From NCBI GenBank assembly GCA_016926755.1, contig JAFGNZ010000326.1, forward strand, positions 1 to 64,000: DNA of 64,000 nt, read 5' to 3'. Source of the stretch: Myxococcaceae bacterium. Lineage in GTDB: Bacteria; Myxococcota; Myxococcia; Myxococcales; Myxococcaceae. Of the stretch, positions 27,267 to 35,873 are shown in pieces. How positions within the stretch are numbered: position 1 is the first letter of the stretch; the number at the start of each line of letters is the position of its first letter. The position numbers and the translations under genes are program-made. The notes beneath the pieces are model-generated. The model had not been told where the DNA came from. It worked only from the letters and a program-made list of their open reading frames with translations, and searched no databases.

Positions 27267-28889
27267 ATGGCGGGTTCTCTTCTAGGCGTGATGGTGACAG
27301 GTCTCCTGGCCGCGGCGCCGGCGGGAGGCTTCACGTTCGAGGGCCGCGAGGCGAGCGCTCGGACGACTTCCCCAGTGGGCTTCTTCGCCCAGGGGACGAC
27401 TCCGTACCCCAACCTGTATGAGCGAGGCCTCGGATCAGCGACGCTGACCGTGGAGGACCGGGTCTCCGGGGCGGCCACGTACGGGGACAAGGCGCGCCTG
27501 GAGGCGCAGTTCCGGCTCGGGCAACTCGACTACCGGGTGGAGCTCACCCAGCCAGGCTTCCCTCCCCTGCAGGAGGGTGGGGGCTCGGCTGCTCGCGCGG
27601 CCCTCCCTCGGCCGGGCTACCCTGTCGAGGGCGGCGTGATCCTGGATCGGGACCTGAATGGCGCCAGCGGCCGCGGCTGGCCTGCGACGACGCAGGTGCA
27701 CGCGGCCATCGCCGTGTGGGGCGTGGGGAGCGTCTGGCGCAACGGGCAGCTGCTCACCGACAGCGCCGTGATCCAGGTGGATGCGCTGTCCCACGGCGCG
27801 CAGGCGGATGACGACTCCCACCAGCCCCTCGCGGTGGCGCGAGCGGGGGACACGGAGCTCGAGGTGCTCGTCTGGAACCTGCCCCTGAGCGCCGAGCCGC
27901 GCGGCTTCATCCAGTTCTCCTTCGAGGATGTGGAGATCGAGATAGGCGGGCAGTCCGTGAAGGCGGTGGCCGTGGTGCCGAACGCCCAGGGCCTGGAGTC
28001 GGGCGGCGTCGTGACGATCTTCGGGGGCGTGGGCGGAAATGCGACCTTCGTGCAGACCCCTCCTGCGCCGCAGCCGGGCGAGGGCGTCGGAGGCGCTGGC
28101 TTCGACTTCACGGCGGCGCCCGAGACGGGGACGCCGGGAGGGCCGGTGACTCCCGTGAGCCCGGGGACACTGGGCGGGCCTGCCTCCACTGATCCACTCG
28201 CCGTGAGCGGTGTCAGCGTGGGCACCGAGGGCACCCAGCAGGGGACGGCGGCGCTGGGCGTGTCGGGAGTGCCCGGACAGCCCATCAGCGGCCCCGTGAC
28301 GGTCGGCGGCCCCGTGGGGCCCGGGGCCGTGACTCCGGACACGATCAGCGGCACCTTCCCCACGACGGGGGCACCCACGCCGGCCGCGAACATCTCGGGG
28401 GTCATGCCGGGGACGCCGGCTCCGGGCTCCACGCTCGCCGAGGCGTCGCCCGAGGTTCCGGGGACGCCGGCTCCGGGAGGGGCCGCGGAGTCGGGCGTGT
28501 TGCTCGAGCAGCCGGTGCCAACCCTGTCCACCGCGGGCACCTTCACCGTGTCCATCTCTCCGCCGAACTTCGGCAACTTCGCGGGGACGGGCCAGGTGAG
28601 CCCAGGCATCATCGCCACCGCGCCTCCGATCGGAACCGATACCACCATCCCGACGCCGCCGCTGCTCGGTTCACCCGCGCCGCTCACGGCGGCCCCCGCG
28701 CCGCCGCTGCTCGGCACGCCCTCGCCGCTCAACGCCGCGCCCGCGTCGGCGCTGATCACCACTCCCGCGCCCACCAACGTGACGCCGGGCACGGCCACGT
28801 CGGGTGCTGGCGCTGCGGGCGCGACTCCGGCGGCGACTCCCACCACTTCGCCCGCACCGGGCGGCACGGGCGTTCCTCCCTCCATCTGA
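27267..28889 (+). CDS. Secreted protein with long Pro/Thr/Gly-rich tail
   Basis: A 540-residue protein with a signal peptide (MAGSLLGVMVTGLLAAAPAGG). Residues 25-260 form a beta-rich globular region with no family I recognise (GGVILDRDLNG, FIQFSFEDVEIEIGG). From about 265 to the end it is low complexity in Pro, Thr, Gly, Ala and Val. The tail contains PGTPAPG repeats and a 15-residue tandem, PPLLGSPAPLTAAPA then PPLLGTPSPLNAAPA, mirrored by DNA direct repeats at 28407-28426/28458-28477 and 28654-28669/28699-28714. Such tails are often disordered surface or matrix spacers. There is no lipobox or MYXO-CTERM tail. GGGAGG sits 6 nt upstream of the ATG. Repeat drift suggests length varies between strains. 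Confidence 0.78.
   Translation: MAGSLLGVMVTGLLAAAPAGGFTFEGREASARTTSPVGFFAQGTTPYPNLYERGLGSATLTVEDRVSGAATYGDKARLEAQFRLGQLDYRVELTQPGFPPLQEGGGSAARAALPRPGYPVEGGVILDRDLNGASGRGWPATTQVHAAIAVWGVGSVWRNGQLLTDSAVIQVDALSHGAQADDDSHQPLAVARAGDTELEVLVWNLPLSAEPRGFIQFSFEDVEIEIGGQSVKAVAVVPNAQGLESGGVVTIFGGVGGNATFVQTPPAPQPGEGVGGAGFDFTAAPETGTPGGPVTPVSPGTLGGPASTDPLAVSGVSVGTEGTQQGTAALGVSGVPGQPISGPVTVGGPVGPGAVTPDTISGTFPTTGAPTPAANISGVMPGTPAPGSTLAEASPEVPGTPAPGGAAESGVLLEQPVPTLSTAGTFTVSISPPNFGNFAGTGQVSPGIIATAPPIGTDTTIPTPPLLGSPAPLTAAPAPPLLGTPSPLNAAPASALITTPAPTNVTPGTATSGAGAAGATPAATPTTSPAPGGTGVPPSI
28407..28477 (+). repeat. 20-bp direct repeats within a low-complexity coding tail
   Basis: Two perfect 20-bp copies, 28407-28426 and 28458-28477, 51 bp (17 codons) apart and in frame. 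Both encode PGTPAPG. Confidence 0.8.
28654..28714 (+). repeat. 16-bp direct repeats, 45-bp period
   Basis: Copies at 28654-28669 and 28699-28714 mark a 15-codon tandem unit that begins PPLLG in the secreted protein. Confidence 0.8.
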
Positions 28890-28901
28890 TGGAGGAGGAG
28901 C

Positions 28902-28945
28902 CAGGCACGGCGCGGGCGAAAAATTGACCGTTCGCTACGTGCCTG
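28902..28945 (+). promoter_or_regulatory. Stem-loop containing a candidate promoter
   Basis: CAGGCACG (28902-28909) pairs with CGTGCCTG (28938-28945), with inner pairing GCGAA (28916-28920) with TTCGC (28931-28935). It may terminate the upstream gene. The loop side carries the -35 of the next promoter. Confidence 0.45.
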
Positions 28946-28951
28946 TAGCGT
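28924..28951 (+). promoter_or_regulatory. Candidate promoter giving a leaderless mRNA
   Basis: TTGACC (28924-28929), a 16-nt spacer, TAGCGT (28946-28951), then 7 nt to the ATG at 28959. Transcription would begin at or next to the A of the start codon, and there is no Shine-Dalgarno. Confidence 0.4.
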
Positions 28952-28958
28952 TCCGCGC

Positions 28959-29336
28959 ATGTCGACGTCCGTTGCAGCCTTTGCCGTCCCCGCGACTTCG
29001 CGCTCCGCCAGCGAGGATCCGCTGCGCGAGGCGATGGAGAACCTGGCTCGGATGCTGCCTGCGCGTACGGATGCGGCGGTGCTGGTGGACCTCCTGGGAG
29101 ATGATCTCCGCGAGGGGTTGGATGCCCTGGGGGACGTGGAGTGCCACTTCGCCGACGTGCTCGATGCCATGCGCCTGGCGCGCCCTTCGCCCATCAGCCT
29201 CATCTCGGCGGGCGATGATCAGCTCATCCTCGAGCGGCTCGAGGTGCTGGTGGGCGTGGTGTCCCAGGTCCGGCGTCGGCTCTCCCAGGCCGCGGGGATG
29301 ATGCGGCAGTTGCCGCTCCCGCTCGGGGACAGCTGA
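28959..29336 (+). CDS. Small helical hypothetical protein
   Basis: A 125-residue soluble protein with no signal peptide. After a Ser/Ala-rich start it is nearly all helix with leucine-rich heptads (LVDLLGDDLREGLDALGDVE; LILERLEVLVGVVSQVRRRL), suggesting a helical bundle or coiled-coil dimer. I recognise no family. It probably has its own leaderless transcript (promoter at 28924-28951). Next to the DUF1111 gene on the opposite strand, convergent with 32 nt between stops. Confidence 0.7.
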   Translation: MSTSVAAFAVPATSRSASEDPLREAMENLARMLPARTDAAVLVDLLGDDLREGLDALGDVECHFADVLDAMRLARPSPISLISAGDDQLILERLEVLVGVVSQVRRRLSQAAGMMRQLPLPLGDS

Positions 29337-29368
29337 CCCGCCGCCCATGGAGGCCGGGCCGCTTCGAC

Positions 29369-30691
29369 TCAGAGCGAGCCCAGGAACTTCACCAGCGCGG
29401 CGCGCTCCGTCGCGGACAGCGTCCGGAAGTGCTCCCGCGAGCGCTCGGCCTCGCCGCCGTGCCAGAGGATGGCCTCCTCCAGCGTTCGGGCTCGGCCATC
29501 GTGGAGATAGCCCGCGTACGGGAGGACCGTCTGGGTCAGCCCCAGACCCCACAGCGGCGCCGTCCGCCACTCTTGCCCATCCGCCACCCCATCCGGCCGC
29601 CCATCCGCCAACCCCGCTCCCATGTCGTGCAACAGCATGTCCGTGTAGGGGTGGATGCGCTGATGGGCCAGCTCCGGCAATGGGTGCTCTCCTGTCTCCA
29701 GCAGCTCGCGATGGCAGTGCCCACAGCCCGCCGCGAGGAAGAGCTCCTCGCCGTGCTGGACCTCTGCGTCCCCCAGGGCCGTGCGTGCTGGTACCGCGAG
29801 CGACTGGGCATAGAAGACCGCGGCCTCCAGCGTCTCTCGCGGCAGATCATGGGCGCCGTCGGGTTCGGGGAAGAGCGGGCTCGTGACGCCCATGTCGTTG
29901 AAGTAGGCCTCCGCCGACTGCTGGAGCAGGTTGGGACTGTTGGCCTTCAACCCGAATCGCCCCGGCGCGAGCGCACCGGCCTGGACGTCCCAGACCTCGT
30001 TGAGCCGGCCGGAGATGCCATCGCCATTGAGATCGTCGGCGTCCTCCAGGGCGCGCAAGGTGGAGACGTCCACGGCCTCGAGCAGCCCCAGGCCGAAGAC
30101 AGGGGGGGGCAGCCGCAGCGAGGTGAGCAGCTCCGGGGGCAGGGGAGCGCCGTCACTCCTCGCGATGTGGATGCCTGGCCTCCGCAGGCGATAGGGCGTG
30201 CCATCCCCGTAGGCCCCCTCCTCCTCCACCCAGCTCAGGGTGACGGAGGCCTCGGGCGTGAAGCCATGGGTGGCCTGATCCGCCACCTGGGCGCCCAGGC
30301 CTGGGACTGGCACGGGGCCGTTGGGATGGCTTCGCTCGCCCTCGGGCAGGCTGACACGCACGAGGAGCTGGGTGCGCTGCGGGCCAGGCCCCATCACGGG
30401 CATGCCGCGGCCGTTGCGCAGGTGGCACGCGTTGCACGAGTTGTTGTTGAAGAGCGGCCCCAACCCCGGGTTCACGGGGGCTGGCCCCGGGACGAACACC
30501 GCCCCGAACGCCGCATCGCCCTCCCGGTGGCGCTCGAAGTGCTCCGCGGAGAGGTTCGGCGCTGGCTGGGCGAAGGCCAGTGAGGTGCGATCTTCGATGG
30601 TGGTGTCCCCTCCCGCACGGGGAGGTGGCGCCGGCTCACCGCAAGCAGAGGCCAGCGCCATCCATGAGCACAGCGTGAGCGTCCGACGCAT
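29369..30691 (-). CDS. Diheme DUF1111 lipoprotein (thiol oxidoreductase-like)
   Basis: A 440-residue lipoprotein with lipobox Cys17 (LASAC). Two c-type heme motifs are clear: CNACH near residue 85 and CGHCH near 320. The family (DUF1111, di-heme, formerly 'thiol oxidoreductase-like') is commonly encoded beside imelysin-type proteins and is thought to take part in periplasmic iron handling, though direct biochemistry is scarce. The C-terminal YAGYLHDGRARTLEEAILWHGGEA is a family signature. It is the last gene of a three-gene operon behind the imelysin gene (18 nt gap). Maturation needs the heme supply made by the hem genes at 51-61 kb. Confidence 0.88.
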   Translation of the reverse strand: MRRTLTLCSWMALASACGEPAPPPRAGGDTTIEDRTSLAFAQPAPNLSAEHFERHREGDAAFGAVFVPGPAPVNPGLGPLFNNNSCNACHLRNGRGMPVMGPGPQRTQLLVRVSLPEGERSHPNGPVPVPGLGAQVADQATHGFTPEASVTLSWVEEEGAYGDGTPYRLRRPGIHIARSDGAPLPPELLTSLRLPPPVFGLGLLEAVDVSTLRALEDADDLNGDGISGRLNEVWDVQAGALAPGRFGLKANSPNLLQQSAEAYFNDMGVTSPLFPEPDGAHDLPRETLEAAVFYAQSLAVPARTALGDAEVQHGEELFLAAGCGHCHRELLETGEHPLPELAHQRIHPYTDMLLHDMGAGLADGRPDGVADGQEWRTAPLWGLGLTQTVLPYAGYLHDGRARTLEEAILWHGGEAERSREHFRTLSATERAALVKFLGSL

Positions 30692-30709
30692 TGTGTCTAC
30701 CTCGGGTGA

Positions 30710-31789
30710 TTACTGGATGAGCGGCTTGACGTCCGACTCGAACGTGTTCTGGGCCTTGCGGATGGCCGCCTGCGCGGCCTCGATCTCACCGGCTGCCGCC
30801 GGGTCCGTGATGGCGTCTCGGAAGGGCTCCGGGATGCGGCCGAGGGCGTCGATGGCGGCCGTCAGCTCCTGGCGGATCCGTGTATCCAGCTCCGGCCTCT
30901 CCCCCTTCACGAAGTCCGCGAGCGAGGGGCCCTTCGGCGTCGCGCCCGGCAGCCGCCCCAGATAGACGTTCTCCACGCTGCGGAGGTTGTCGGTGAAGTC
31001 CTTGAGCGAGTTGTAGGCAAACTGGCTCTCCACGAGCTGGGGATCCTTCGCGTCGTAGGGGTCGGCGATCTTCCCATTCGCCACCTCATCGAGGATGTTG
31101 ATGATGCCGCCCACCATCTCCTGGGCCGCCGCCTGCACGGAGGGATAGGCGGTGTTCCCCGCTTGCCCGGCGCTCGCCAGCACGTCGCGGTACGGCGGCC
31201 GACCTTCCACCGACTGGCTCCACTCGCTGGCCAGCGCGGCGCTCACGCTCTTGAGCTCCGTGGCGAGGGCCTTCAGGTAATCGAGCTGGCGCTGCGTCAA
31301 GTCCTCGACCTTCTTCGTGCGGCCCTCGCCGAAGAGCAGGTACTCCACCGTGTGGAACCCCTTCTGGGTCTCCTGGAGGTTTCGCACGTACTCGGGCGTG
31401 AAGGCGTCATTGCTCGCGAGCACGGCATCCAGGTCCGTCCGGTTCACCGGCCAGCTGTCCAGCGCCGGGTCGTAGCCGAAGGAGTCCACGGGGCCGAAGA
31501 GGAAGCCTTCGCTCTGCTCCCAGGGCGCTCGCGCGGCGATCCAGGCCTCCTGGGCGGCCGTGAGCTGGGCGGAGGTGGGCCCCGCTGAGAGCGCCGCGAC
31601 CGCGCTGTCCAGGGTGGCCAGGCGGGTGGCCAGCTGCTGGTAGGTGGGCACCACCACGTCATCCGCGAAGTGGGTGATGATCTCCGGCTGGAATCTGGAC
31701 TGCTCCGCGCCGCCATCGGAGCCGCAGGCAGTCAGCGCGAGCGCGCCAGTGAGGACGAGCAAATGAAGCGAGCAGCGGGGGAGTGACAT
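30710..31789 (-). CDS. Imelysin-family lipoprotein
   Basis: A 359-residue lipoprotein, lipobox LALTAC with Cys22. It belongs to the imelysin-like (IrpA/EfeO-related, peptidase M75-type) family: GFHTVEYLLFG near residue 148 is the GxHxxE signature, and PWEQSEGFLFGPVD is the paired motif. The fold is two four-helix bundles. Family members are iron-regulated and appear to bind metal or a metal complex rather than cleave protein. It sits between the porin gene (21 nt upstream) and the DUF1111 gene, so the three products probably work together at the outer membrane and in the periplasm. Confidence 0.9.
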   Translation of the reverse strand: MSLPRCSLHLLVLTGALALTACGSDGGAEQSRFQPEIITHFADDVVVPTYQQLATRLATLDSAVAALSAGPTSAQLTAAQEAWIAARAPWEQSEGFLFGPVDSFGYDPALDSWPVNRTDLDAVLASNDAFTPEYVRNLQETQKGFHTVEYLLFGEGRTKKVEDLTQRQLDYLKALATELKSVSAALASEWSQSVEGRPPYRDVLASAGQAGNTAYPSVQAAAQEMVGGIINILDEVANGKIADPYDAKDPQLVESQFAYNSLKDFTDNLRSVENVYLGRLPGATPKGPSLADFVKGERPELDTRIRQELTAAIDALGRIPEPFRDAITDPAAAGEIEAAQAAIRKAQNTFESDVKPLIQ

Positions 31790-31810
31790 GCGTGTCTTCC
31801 TTCAGGGGGG

Positions 31811-33121
31811 TCAGTAGGAGAAGCCGGTCGAGAGCCTGACGGTGTTCTCCGGACGGAAGCTCGAGGTGTCGCCGAGGCGACGGTGGCTGAAGTCGAGCTT
31901 GGCGAAGGCGAGCCCCGCCAGGGTGTAGGCCGCTCCGAGCGTGTAGATGGAGCGGGCGAAGCGCGGGTTGTCGAAGAGCTCGGTGCGCGGATCGAGCAGC
32001 GCGTCCGCGTAGTCAAAGCGGACGTAGGGCTCCAGCCGGTGGTCCTCGCCGAGCGCGAGGTACGGGGCGATGTCGAAGCCCAGCTCGGCCCAGACCGCGA
32101 GCGCGTGCTCGGCCACGGGCGTGCGCGGCACGTTCAGCAGGTTGGACAGGCGGGCGTTGCGCGCCGAGATGTCATCCGCGTTCTGGAGGTAGCCCCACAG
32201 CGCCAGGGCCTTGGCGCGCCAGGGGCCCCGGTCGAGCGACAGGTGCGCGTCCAGGATCAGCAGGGGCGCGGAGACATGGCCACAGGGCGCCACCTCGCGC
32301 TCGTCCGCCTCCTCGCACGCCTTCACCAGGTCCGGCTTGGGGCGATTGCGAGTCGTGTCCCCGTAGTAGCCGGAGGCTCCGAAGACGAGGCCCTCGAAGC
32401 GGGTGACGTCCGCCCGCAGCACCGCCGCCAGGTCCGTTGCGCGCACCAGCTCGAAGCGGCGCTGGTGCCCTTGCGCCACCCAGCGCTGAGAGCTGAAGCC
32501 CGTGGAGTCCAGCCCGTTGACCACCTGCGCCGTCAGCTTCAGGCCGCTCAGCTTCGCCTGCGCCTGGAGGCCCATCTCGTCCCAGGTGTTGGGGATGAGC
32601 AGCGTCTCCGCCTCTGAGCGCAGGGTGCCCAGGTAGTCGGTGGGCCGGTAGTACTCGCTCAGCGTCCCCACGGCCACGTAGAAGCGCCCCAGCGCCAACG
32701 AGAAGCGGTCCCCGAACTTCTTCTTCAGGTACAGCTCCTCGATGAGCACCTCGCCGCCCTTCTCCACCTCCTGCTCGAACTCCCCGAACTCCTCGTTCTC
32801 GAGCTCCATCGCGGCGCCCGTGCCGCCATGCTCGAACTCCACCTCCACCTCGGCCTCCAGCCCGTACTCGGGCAGGGCCGCCTCCAGCTCCAGCACCAGC
32901 CGCGTGGTGTCGAACGTCATCCGGGCATCACGCTGAGCTCCGCCCTCGCGGTTCTGGTTCTCCCCGTGGTTGTAGAAGGCGAACTGCAGGTCCGCATACC
33001 CGCCAAGCTCCAGCTCGAGCGCAGGCCGCTTCTTCTCAACCTCCTCCTCGGCACGGGCAGAGGGCGCGGAGAGCATGATGACGGTGCACAGCAGGGCGGG
33101 AATGGGGGCGTGGCGGCTCAT
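31811..33121 (-). CDS. Outer-membrane porin-like beta-barrel
   Basis: A 436-residue protein with a cleavable signal peptide (ends SAPSARAEE). The mature part has alternating aromatic/hydrophobic strands of a beta barrel (ELGGYADLQFAFYNH, LAFAKLDFSHRRLG) and ends in Phe-Ser-Tyr, a C-terminal aromatic of the kind the BAM machinery recognises. An acidic loop near residues 95-120 is very Glu-rich (EFEHGGTGAAMELENEEFGEFEQEVE), suited to cation binding. It lies first in the iron-type operon. The ATG at 33121 is chosen over an in-frame TTG 12 nt upstream. The transported solute is inferred, not shown. Confidence 0.85.
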   Translation of the reverse strand: MSRHAPIPALLCTVIMLSAPSARAEEEVEKKRPALELELGGYADLQFAFYNHGENQNREGGAQRDARMTFDTTRLVLELEAALPEYGLEAEVEVEFEHGGTGAAMELENEEFGEFEQEVEKGGEVLIEELYLKKKFGDRFSLALGRFYVAVGTLSEYYRPTDYLGTLRSEAETLLIPNTWDEMGLQAQAKLSGLKLTAQVVNGLDSTGFSSQRWVAQGHQRRFELVRATDLAAVLRADVTRFEGLVFGASGYYGDTTRNRPKPDLVKACEEADEREVAPCGHVSAPLLILDAHLSLDRGPWRAKALALWGYLQNADDISARNARLSNLLNVPRTPVAEHALAVWAELGFDIAPYLALGEDHRLEPYVRFDYADALLDPRTELFDNPRFARSIYTLGAAYTLAGLAFAKLDFSHRRLGDTSSFRPENTVRLSTGFSY

Positions 33122-33158
33122 CGAACGGGGCAACCCTAATCGATCCTGGAGTGAATTT

Positions 33159-33177
33159 GCAAACCAGAATCAAAATC
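33159..33177 (-). promoter_or_regulatory. Weak Fur-box-like site
   Basis: Read on the minus strand, GATTTTGATTCTGGTTTGC matches the 19-bp Fur consensus (GATAATGATAATCATTATC) at 11 positions. It lies about 38 nt upstream of the porin start, in an AT-rich pocket. The match alone is weak. The iron-type operon behind it is what makes it worth noting. Confidence 0.3.
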
Positions 33178-33181
33178 AGGG

Positions 33182-33207
33182 CAACAAAATCCCCCCTGCG
33201 AGGGGGG
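33182..33207 (-). terminator. Intrinsic terminator of the DUF3108 operon
   Basis: On the minus strand a 7-bp C/G-rich stem (33191-33197 with 33201-33207, loop of 3) is followed by ATTTTGTTG. It lies 35 nt after the DUF3108 stop at 33242 and upstream of the porin promoter. Confidence 0.75.
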
Positions 33208-33241
33208 AGAAGGGCCTCCGGCGCTCAGCGCTGGCCGCCGG

Positions 33242-34150
33242 CTACCACTTGAGCTCTTCCTTGCCCTGGGCTCGCTTCTCCCTCTCCCCAGGTCGCGAGT
33301 ACGCGGTCAGCGTGGCGCGCACGGCCCCCAGGTCGATGGTGCCCACGGCCACGAGCGGCAGCCGGCGCGCGTCATCCGAGATCCACACGTGCACCTCGCG
33401 CTTCTGCGAGGGCCTGTCGAGCCGCACCGCGGTCCCGGACAGGTACCAGGCATCGAACTGCCCGATGGGCAGCGAGACGCGTTCGCGCTTGACCACCGTG
33501 CCGGACATCCGCCACAGACGGCGGATGCCGTACACGTCGAAGCACACGGGCAGCCCCTCCTTCATCGGGAGCTGGCGCATCAGGTAGATGGCGCCCGCTA
33601 CATCCAGCCCGTCCTTGTCGTACGTGAAGTTCAGGCGGCCCGACCGCTTGCCGATCATGTAGTTGCCTTTGACCGAGCGCGCCTTGTGCTCGAAGGCCAC
33701 GTCTACCTTGCGGTGCGTCTCGTTCTCCGTGGCATCCTCGGTGTAGCGCGAAGGCCGCAGCGTCTTCGGGTGGAGGTAGCTCATCCCCACGCCCTTCACC
33801 CGCCGCACCTTGGAGAAGAAGGTGTTGGTCTGCGCCTCGATCTGGATGGGCAGCCGGCCGTTCTCGGGCCGCTGCACCTTCATCGTCATCTTTCCCGCCT
33901 GCGCGCCCATCGCATCCAGGTCGAACTCGAGCAGCTCACCCGGCATGAAGGCGATGGGCGTGCGAAGCGGAGGCAGGGGGTTCGTGCAGAGCGGCACGAC
34001 CGCGGCCTGCTCGGCCGGATCGACCTTCTCGGCCGGCTCTGCCGCGTCTGACTGCCGCGGCGAGCTCTCCTGGGCCGCGCTCCCCTGGGGTACCTGGGCC
34101 CGGGCAGCGGTTGCGAGGAGGACGAGGCTGACCACGAGGACGGAGCGCAT
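33242..34150 (-). CDS. DUF3108 periplasmic protein, copy 2
   Basis: A 302-residue protein with a signal peptide (RSVLVVSLVLLATAARAQ). After a Ser/Glu/Pro-rich linker the DUF3108 domain spans about 75-300: beta strands such as GELLEFDLDAMGAQAGKMTMKVQ and RREVHVWISDDARRLPLVAVGT mark a lipocalin-like barrel. DUF3108 proteins are envelope-associated and their ligand is unknown. ATG 34150 with AGAAGG nine nt upstream; an ATG at 34159 is also possible. Last gene of a three-gene operon that ends in an intrinsic terminator. A second DUF3108 paralogue opens the same operon. Confidence 0.83.
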   Translation of the reverse strand: MRSVLVVSLVLLATAARAQVPQGSAAQESSPRQSDAAEPAEKVDPAEQAAVVPLCTNPLPPLRTPIAFMPGELLEFDLDAMGAQAGKMTMKVQRPENGRLPIQIEAQTNTFFSKVRRVKGVGMSYLHPKTLRPSRYTEDATENETHRKVDVAFEHKARSVKGNYMIGKRSGRLNFTYDKDGLDVAGAIYLMRQLPMKEGLPVCFDVYGIRRLWRMSGTVVKRERVSLPIGQFDAWYLSGTAVRLDRPSQKREVHVWISDDARRLPLVAVGTIDLGAVRATLTAYSRPGEREKRAQGKEELKW

Positions 34151-34190
34151 GGGGAGCATCCTTCTTCCGGCAGGGGCGTGGAAACGGGTT

Positions 34191-35855
34191 TCAGGGTCGG
34201 ACGCCAGGACGCCTGGCATATTCGGAGGACTCCCAGCGCTTGCGCAGGTGGGCTGTCAGGTGCTGTCGGACCTGTTCCCATGTTTTGACGTTCTGCTCAA
34301 TCTCGTGGCCCGAGCGGGCGAGCCGGCGCGTGAATGCCCGCGCGGAGCCTTCATCCCCCAGCCGTGCCAGCAGGTGCAGGTACTCATAGTCCTCCAGTCC
34401 GTCGCGGATGTGCTTGAGCCGCAGCGACACCACCGGCTGGTGCTCCTTCGCCCCCAGCCGTGCCACCGTCCCAGGATAGAAGAGGGTCCCGTCACCGTTG
34501 CCGCCGAACTCGAAGACATCCTTCCAAGGGTCCTTCGTGTTGTAGGCGTAGACCGTGTCGAAATAGAGCTCGCCCTCCACCCCGCTGAGGAAGGCCAGCG
34601 GCCCCATCGCCCGGTTGAGTGGGGCAGGGTGGTCCACCATGTAGGAGGCCCAGCCGCTGTAGGCGCGCTCCACCGCGCGGTCCTCCGTGGGGCCACCCGT
34701 GCAGCCGTGCGAGTTGCAGCTCTGGTACCACCACACCCGCGTCCCAGCGGGCAGCTTCGAACGCAGCTTGGACAGCGGCAGCACGTTCCTGCAGGTCTCC
34801 GGGCCGGAGCGAGGGAAGAAGCAGTTGAGGGTCGGCGTGAGGATGTCCGCCGTCCCTCGCAGCGCCTCATCCAGCGGGGCCGTGACGAGCACCGGGATGC
34901 CGCCCGCCGCGCGCACCCGCGCCGACTGCGCCCGCACGAGGGGGACATCCTCCGGCTTCGGCTCGTCCTTCGCGTAGAAGAAGAGCTGCGCGGACCAGCC
35001 CTTGCGCCGGAAGTGCTCGACGAAGGCGCGGTAGTACGCCACCTTCTCCTTCTCGGTGCTGCACTGGCGGGAGTCCCGCACCTCGGCCGTGGTGAAGCGG
35101 GCGCCGGAGGGCAGCAGGGTCCCGTCGAAGAAGGGCCCCATCTCCTCATCATACGCCTGGAAGTCCACCACCGCGCGCCCATCCTCGAAGCGCACCGGCG
35201 GCGCCTCCATGCTCATTCCATGGGCGCTGACGCGGTGCTCCAGCAGGGCCCGTCCATACGCGCGCAGCAGCGCCCGGGCCTCCGCGGACTCCGGGGGGAG
35301 CCCGTGTCCGCGCGCGATGCTGAAGAGGGAGATGCCGAAGCTCGTCGGCAGCGAGGACGTCGCTGGCAGCTCGAAGGGCTGGACCTCCACTGTGAACGGC
35401 ACGGGCGCCACCGCGCTCCCGTCCGCCTTCACGCGCAGCTCGCCGCGGTACGTCCCGGGCTCCTGCTTGCCAGGCGCGCACACCTCCACGTAGAGCACGG
35501 CGGGCAGGGAGGGCTCCCCCAGCGTCTCCACCGGGACGAGCGGATCCGGCCAGGGCCCTGGCTGCCCCTGGCTGTTGGAGGGGATCTTCACGTCCACGAA
35601 GGCCTCGCGCCACAGTGAGGCGGACAGCCTTCTACCGGGGCCCTTCAGCACGAGCGGCTGCGCCGTCACGCGGCGGACGCTCCCGGGGAGGACCACCTGC
35701 GCGGCCTCGCACTCGCCCCGCGCCAGGCTCAGCCGGGCCTCCGAGGTGCCCTCCACCGAGACGCCTGGCCTCACCTTCACCAGCGATGACACCACCTTCG
35801 GCCCCGGCGCTGCAGCCAGCACCGCCGTGAGCGCCCACGCCCAACCCGCTCCCAT
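34191..35855 (-). CDS. DUF4091 secreted protein, glycoside-hydrolase-like
   Basis: A 554-residue protein with a signal peptide (MGAGWAWALTAVLAAAPG). Residues about 20-170 form an N-terminal beta domain. Residues about 170-540 are the DUF4091 region: RAYGRALLEHRVSAHGMSMEAPP, QLFFYAKDEPKPEDVP and WWYQSCNSHGCTG resemble a TIM-barrel glycosidase fold, and AKDEP is the site where an acid catalyst would sit. Family members are probable glycoside hydrolases or glycan-binding proteins, but no substrate is established. It lies between two DUF3108 genes on one strand, 40 nt upstream of copy 2 and 18 nt downstream of copy 1, pointing to a joint envelope-glycan or lipid role. Confidence 0.83.
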   Translation of the reverse strand: MGAGWAWALTAVLAAAPGPKVVSSLVKVRPGVSVEGTSEARLSLARGECEAAQVVLPGSVRRVTAQPLVLKGPGRRLSASLWREAFVDVKIPSNSQGQPGPWPDPLVPVETLGEPSLPAVLYVEVCAPGKQEPGTYRGELRVKADGSAVAPVPFTVEVQPFELPATSSLPTSFGISLFSIARGHGLPPESAEARALLRAYGRALLEHRVSAHGMSMEAPPVRFEDGRAVVDFQAYDEEMGPFFDGTLLPSGARFTTAEVRDSRQCSTEKEKVAYYRAFVEHFRRKGWSAQLFFYAKDEPKPEDVPLVRAQSARVRAAGGIPVLVTAPLDEALRGTADILTPTLNCFFPRSGPETCRNVLPLSKLRSKLPAGTRVWWYQSCNSHGCTGGPTEDRAVERAYSGWASYMVDHPAPLNRAMGPLAFLSGVEGELYFDTVYAYNTKDPWKDVFEFGGNGDGTLFYPGTVARLGAKEHQPVVSLRLKHIRDGLEDYEYLHLLARLGDEGSARAFTRRLARSGHEIEQNVKTWEQVRQHLTAHLRKRWESSEYARRPGVRP

Positions 35856-35873
35856 GTCTCCGCCTTTCGCGGC

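Noticed and set aside
33159-33177. Fur box as a firm call
   Set aside because: Only 11 of 19 positions fit. Kept as a weak candidate because of the operon it precedes.
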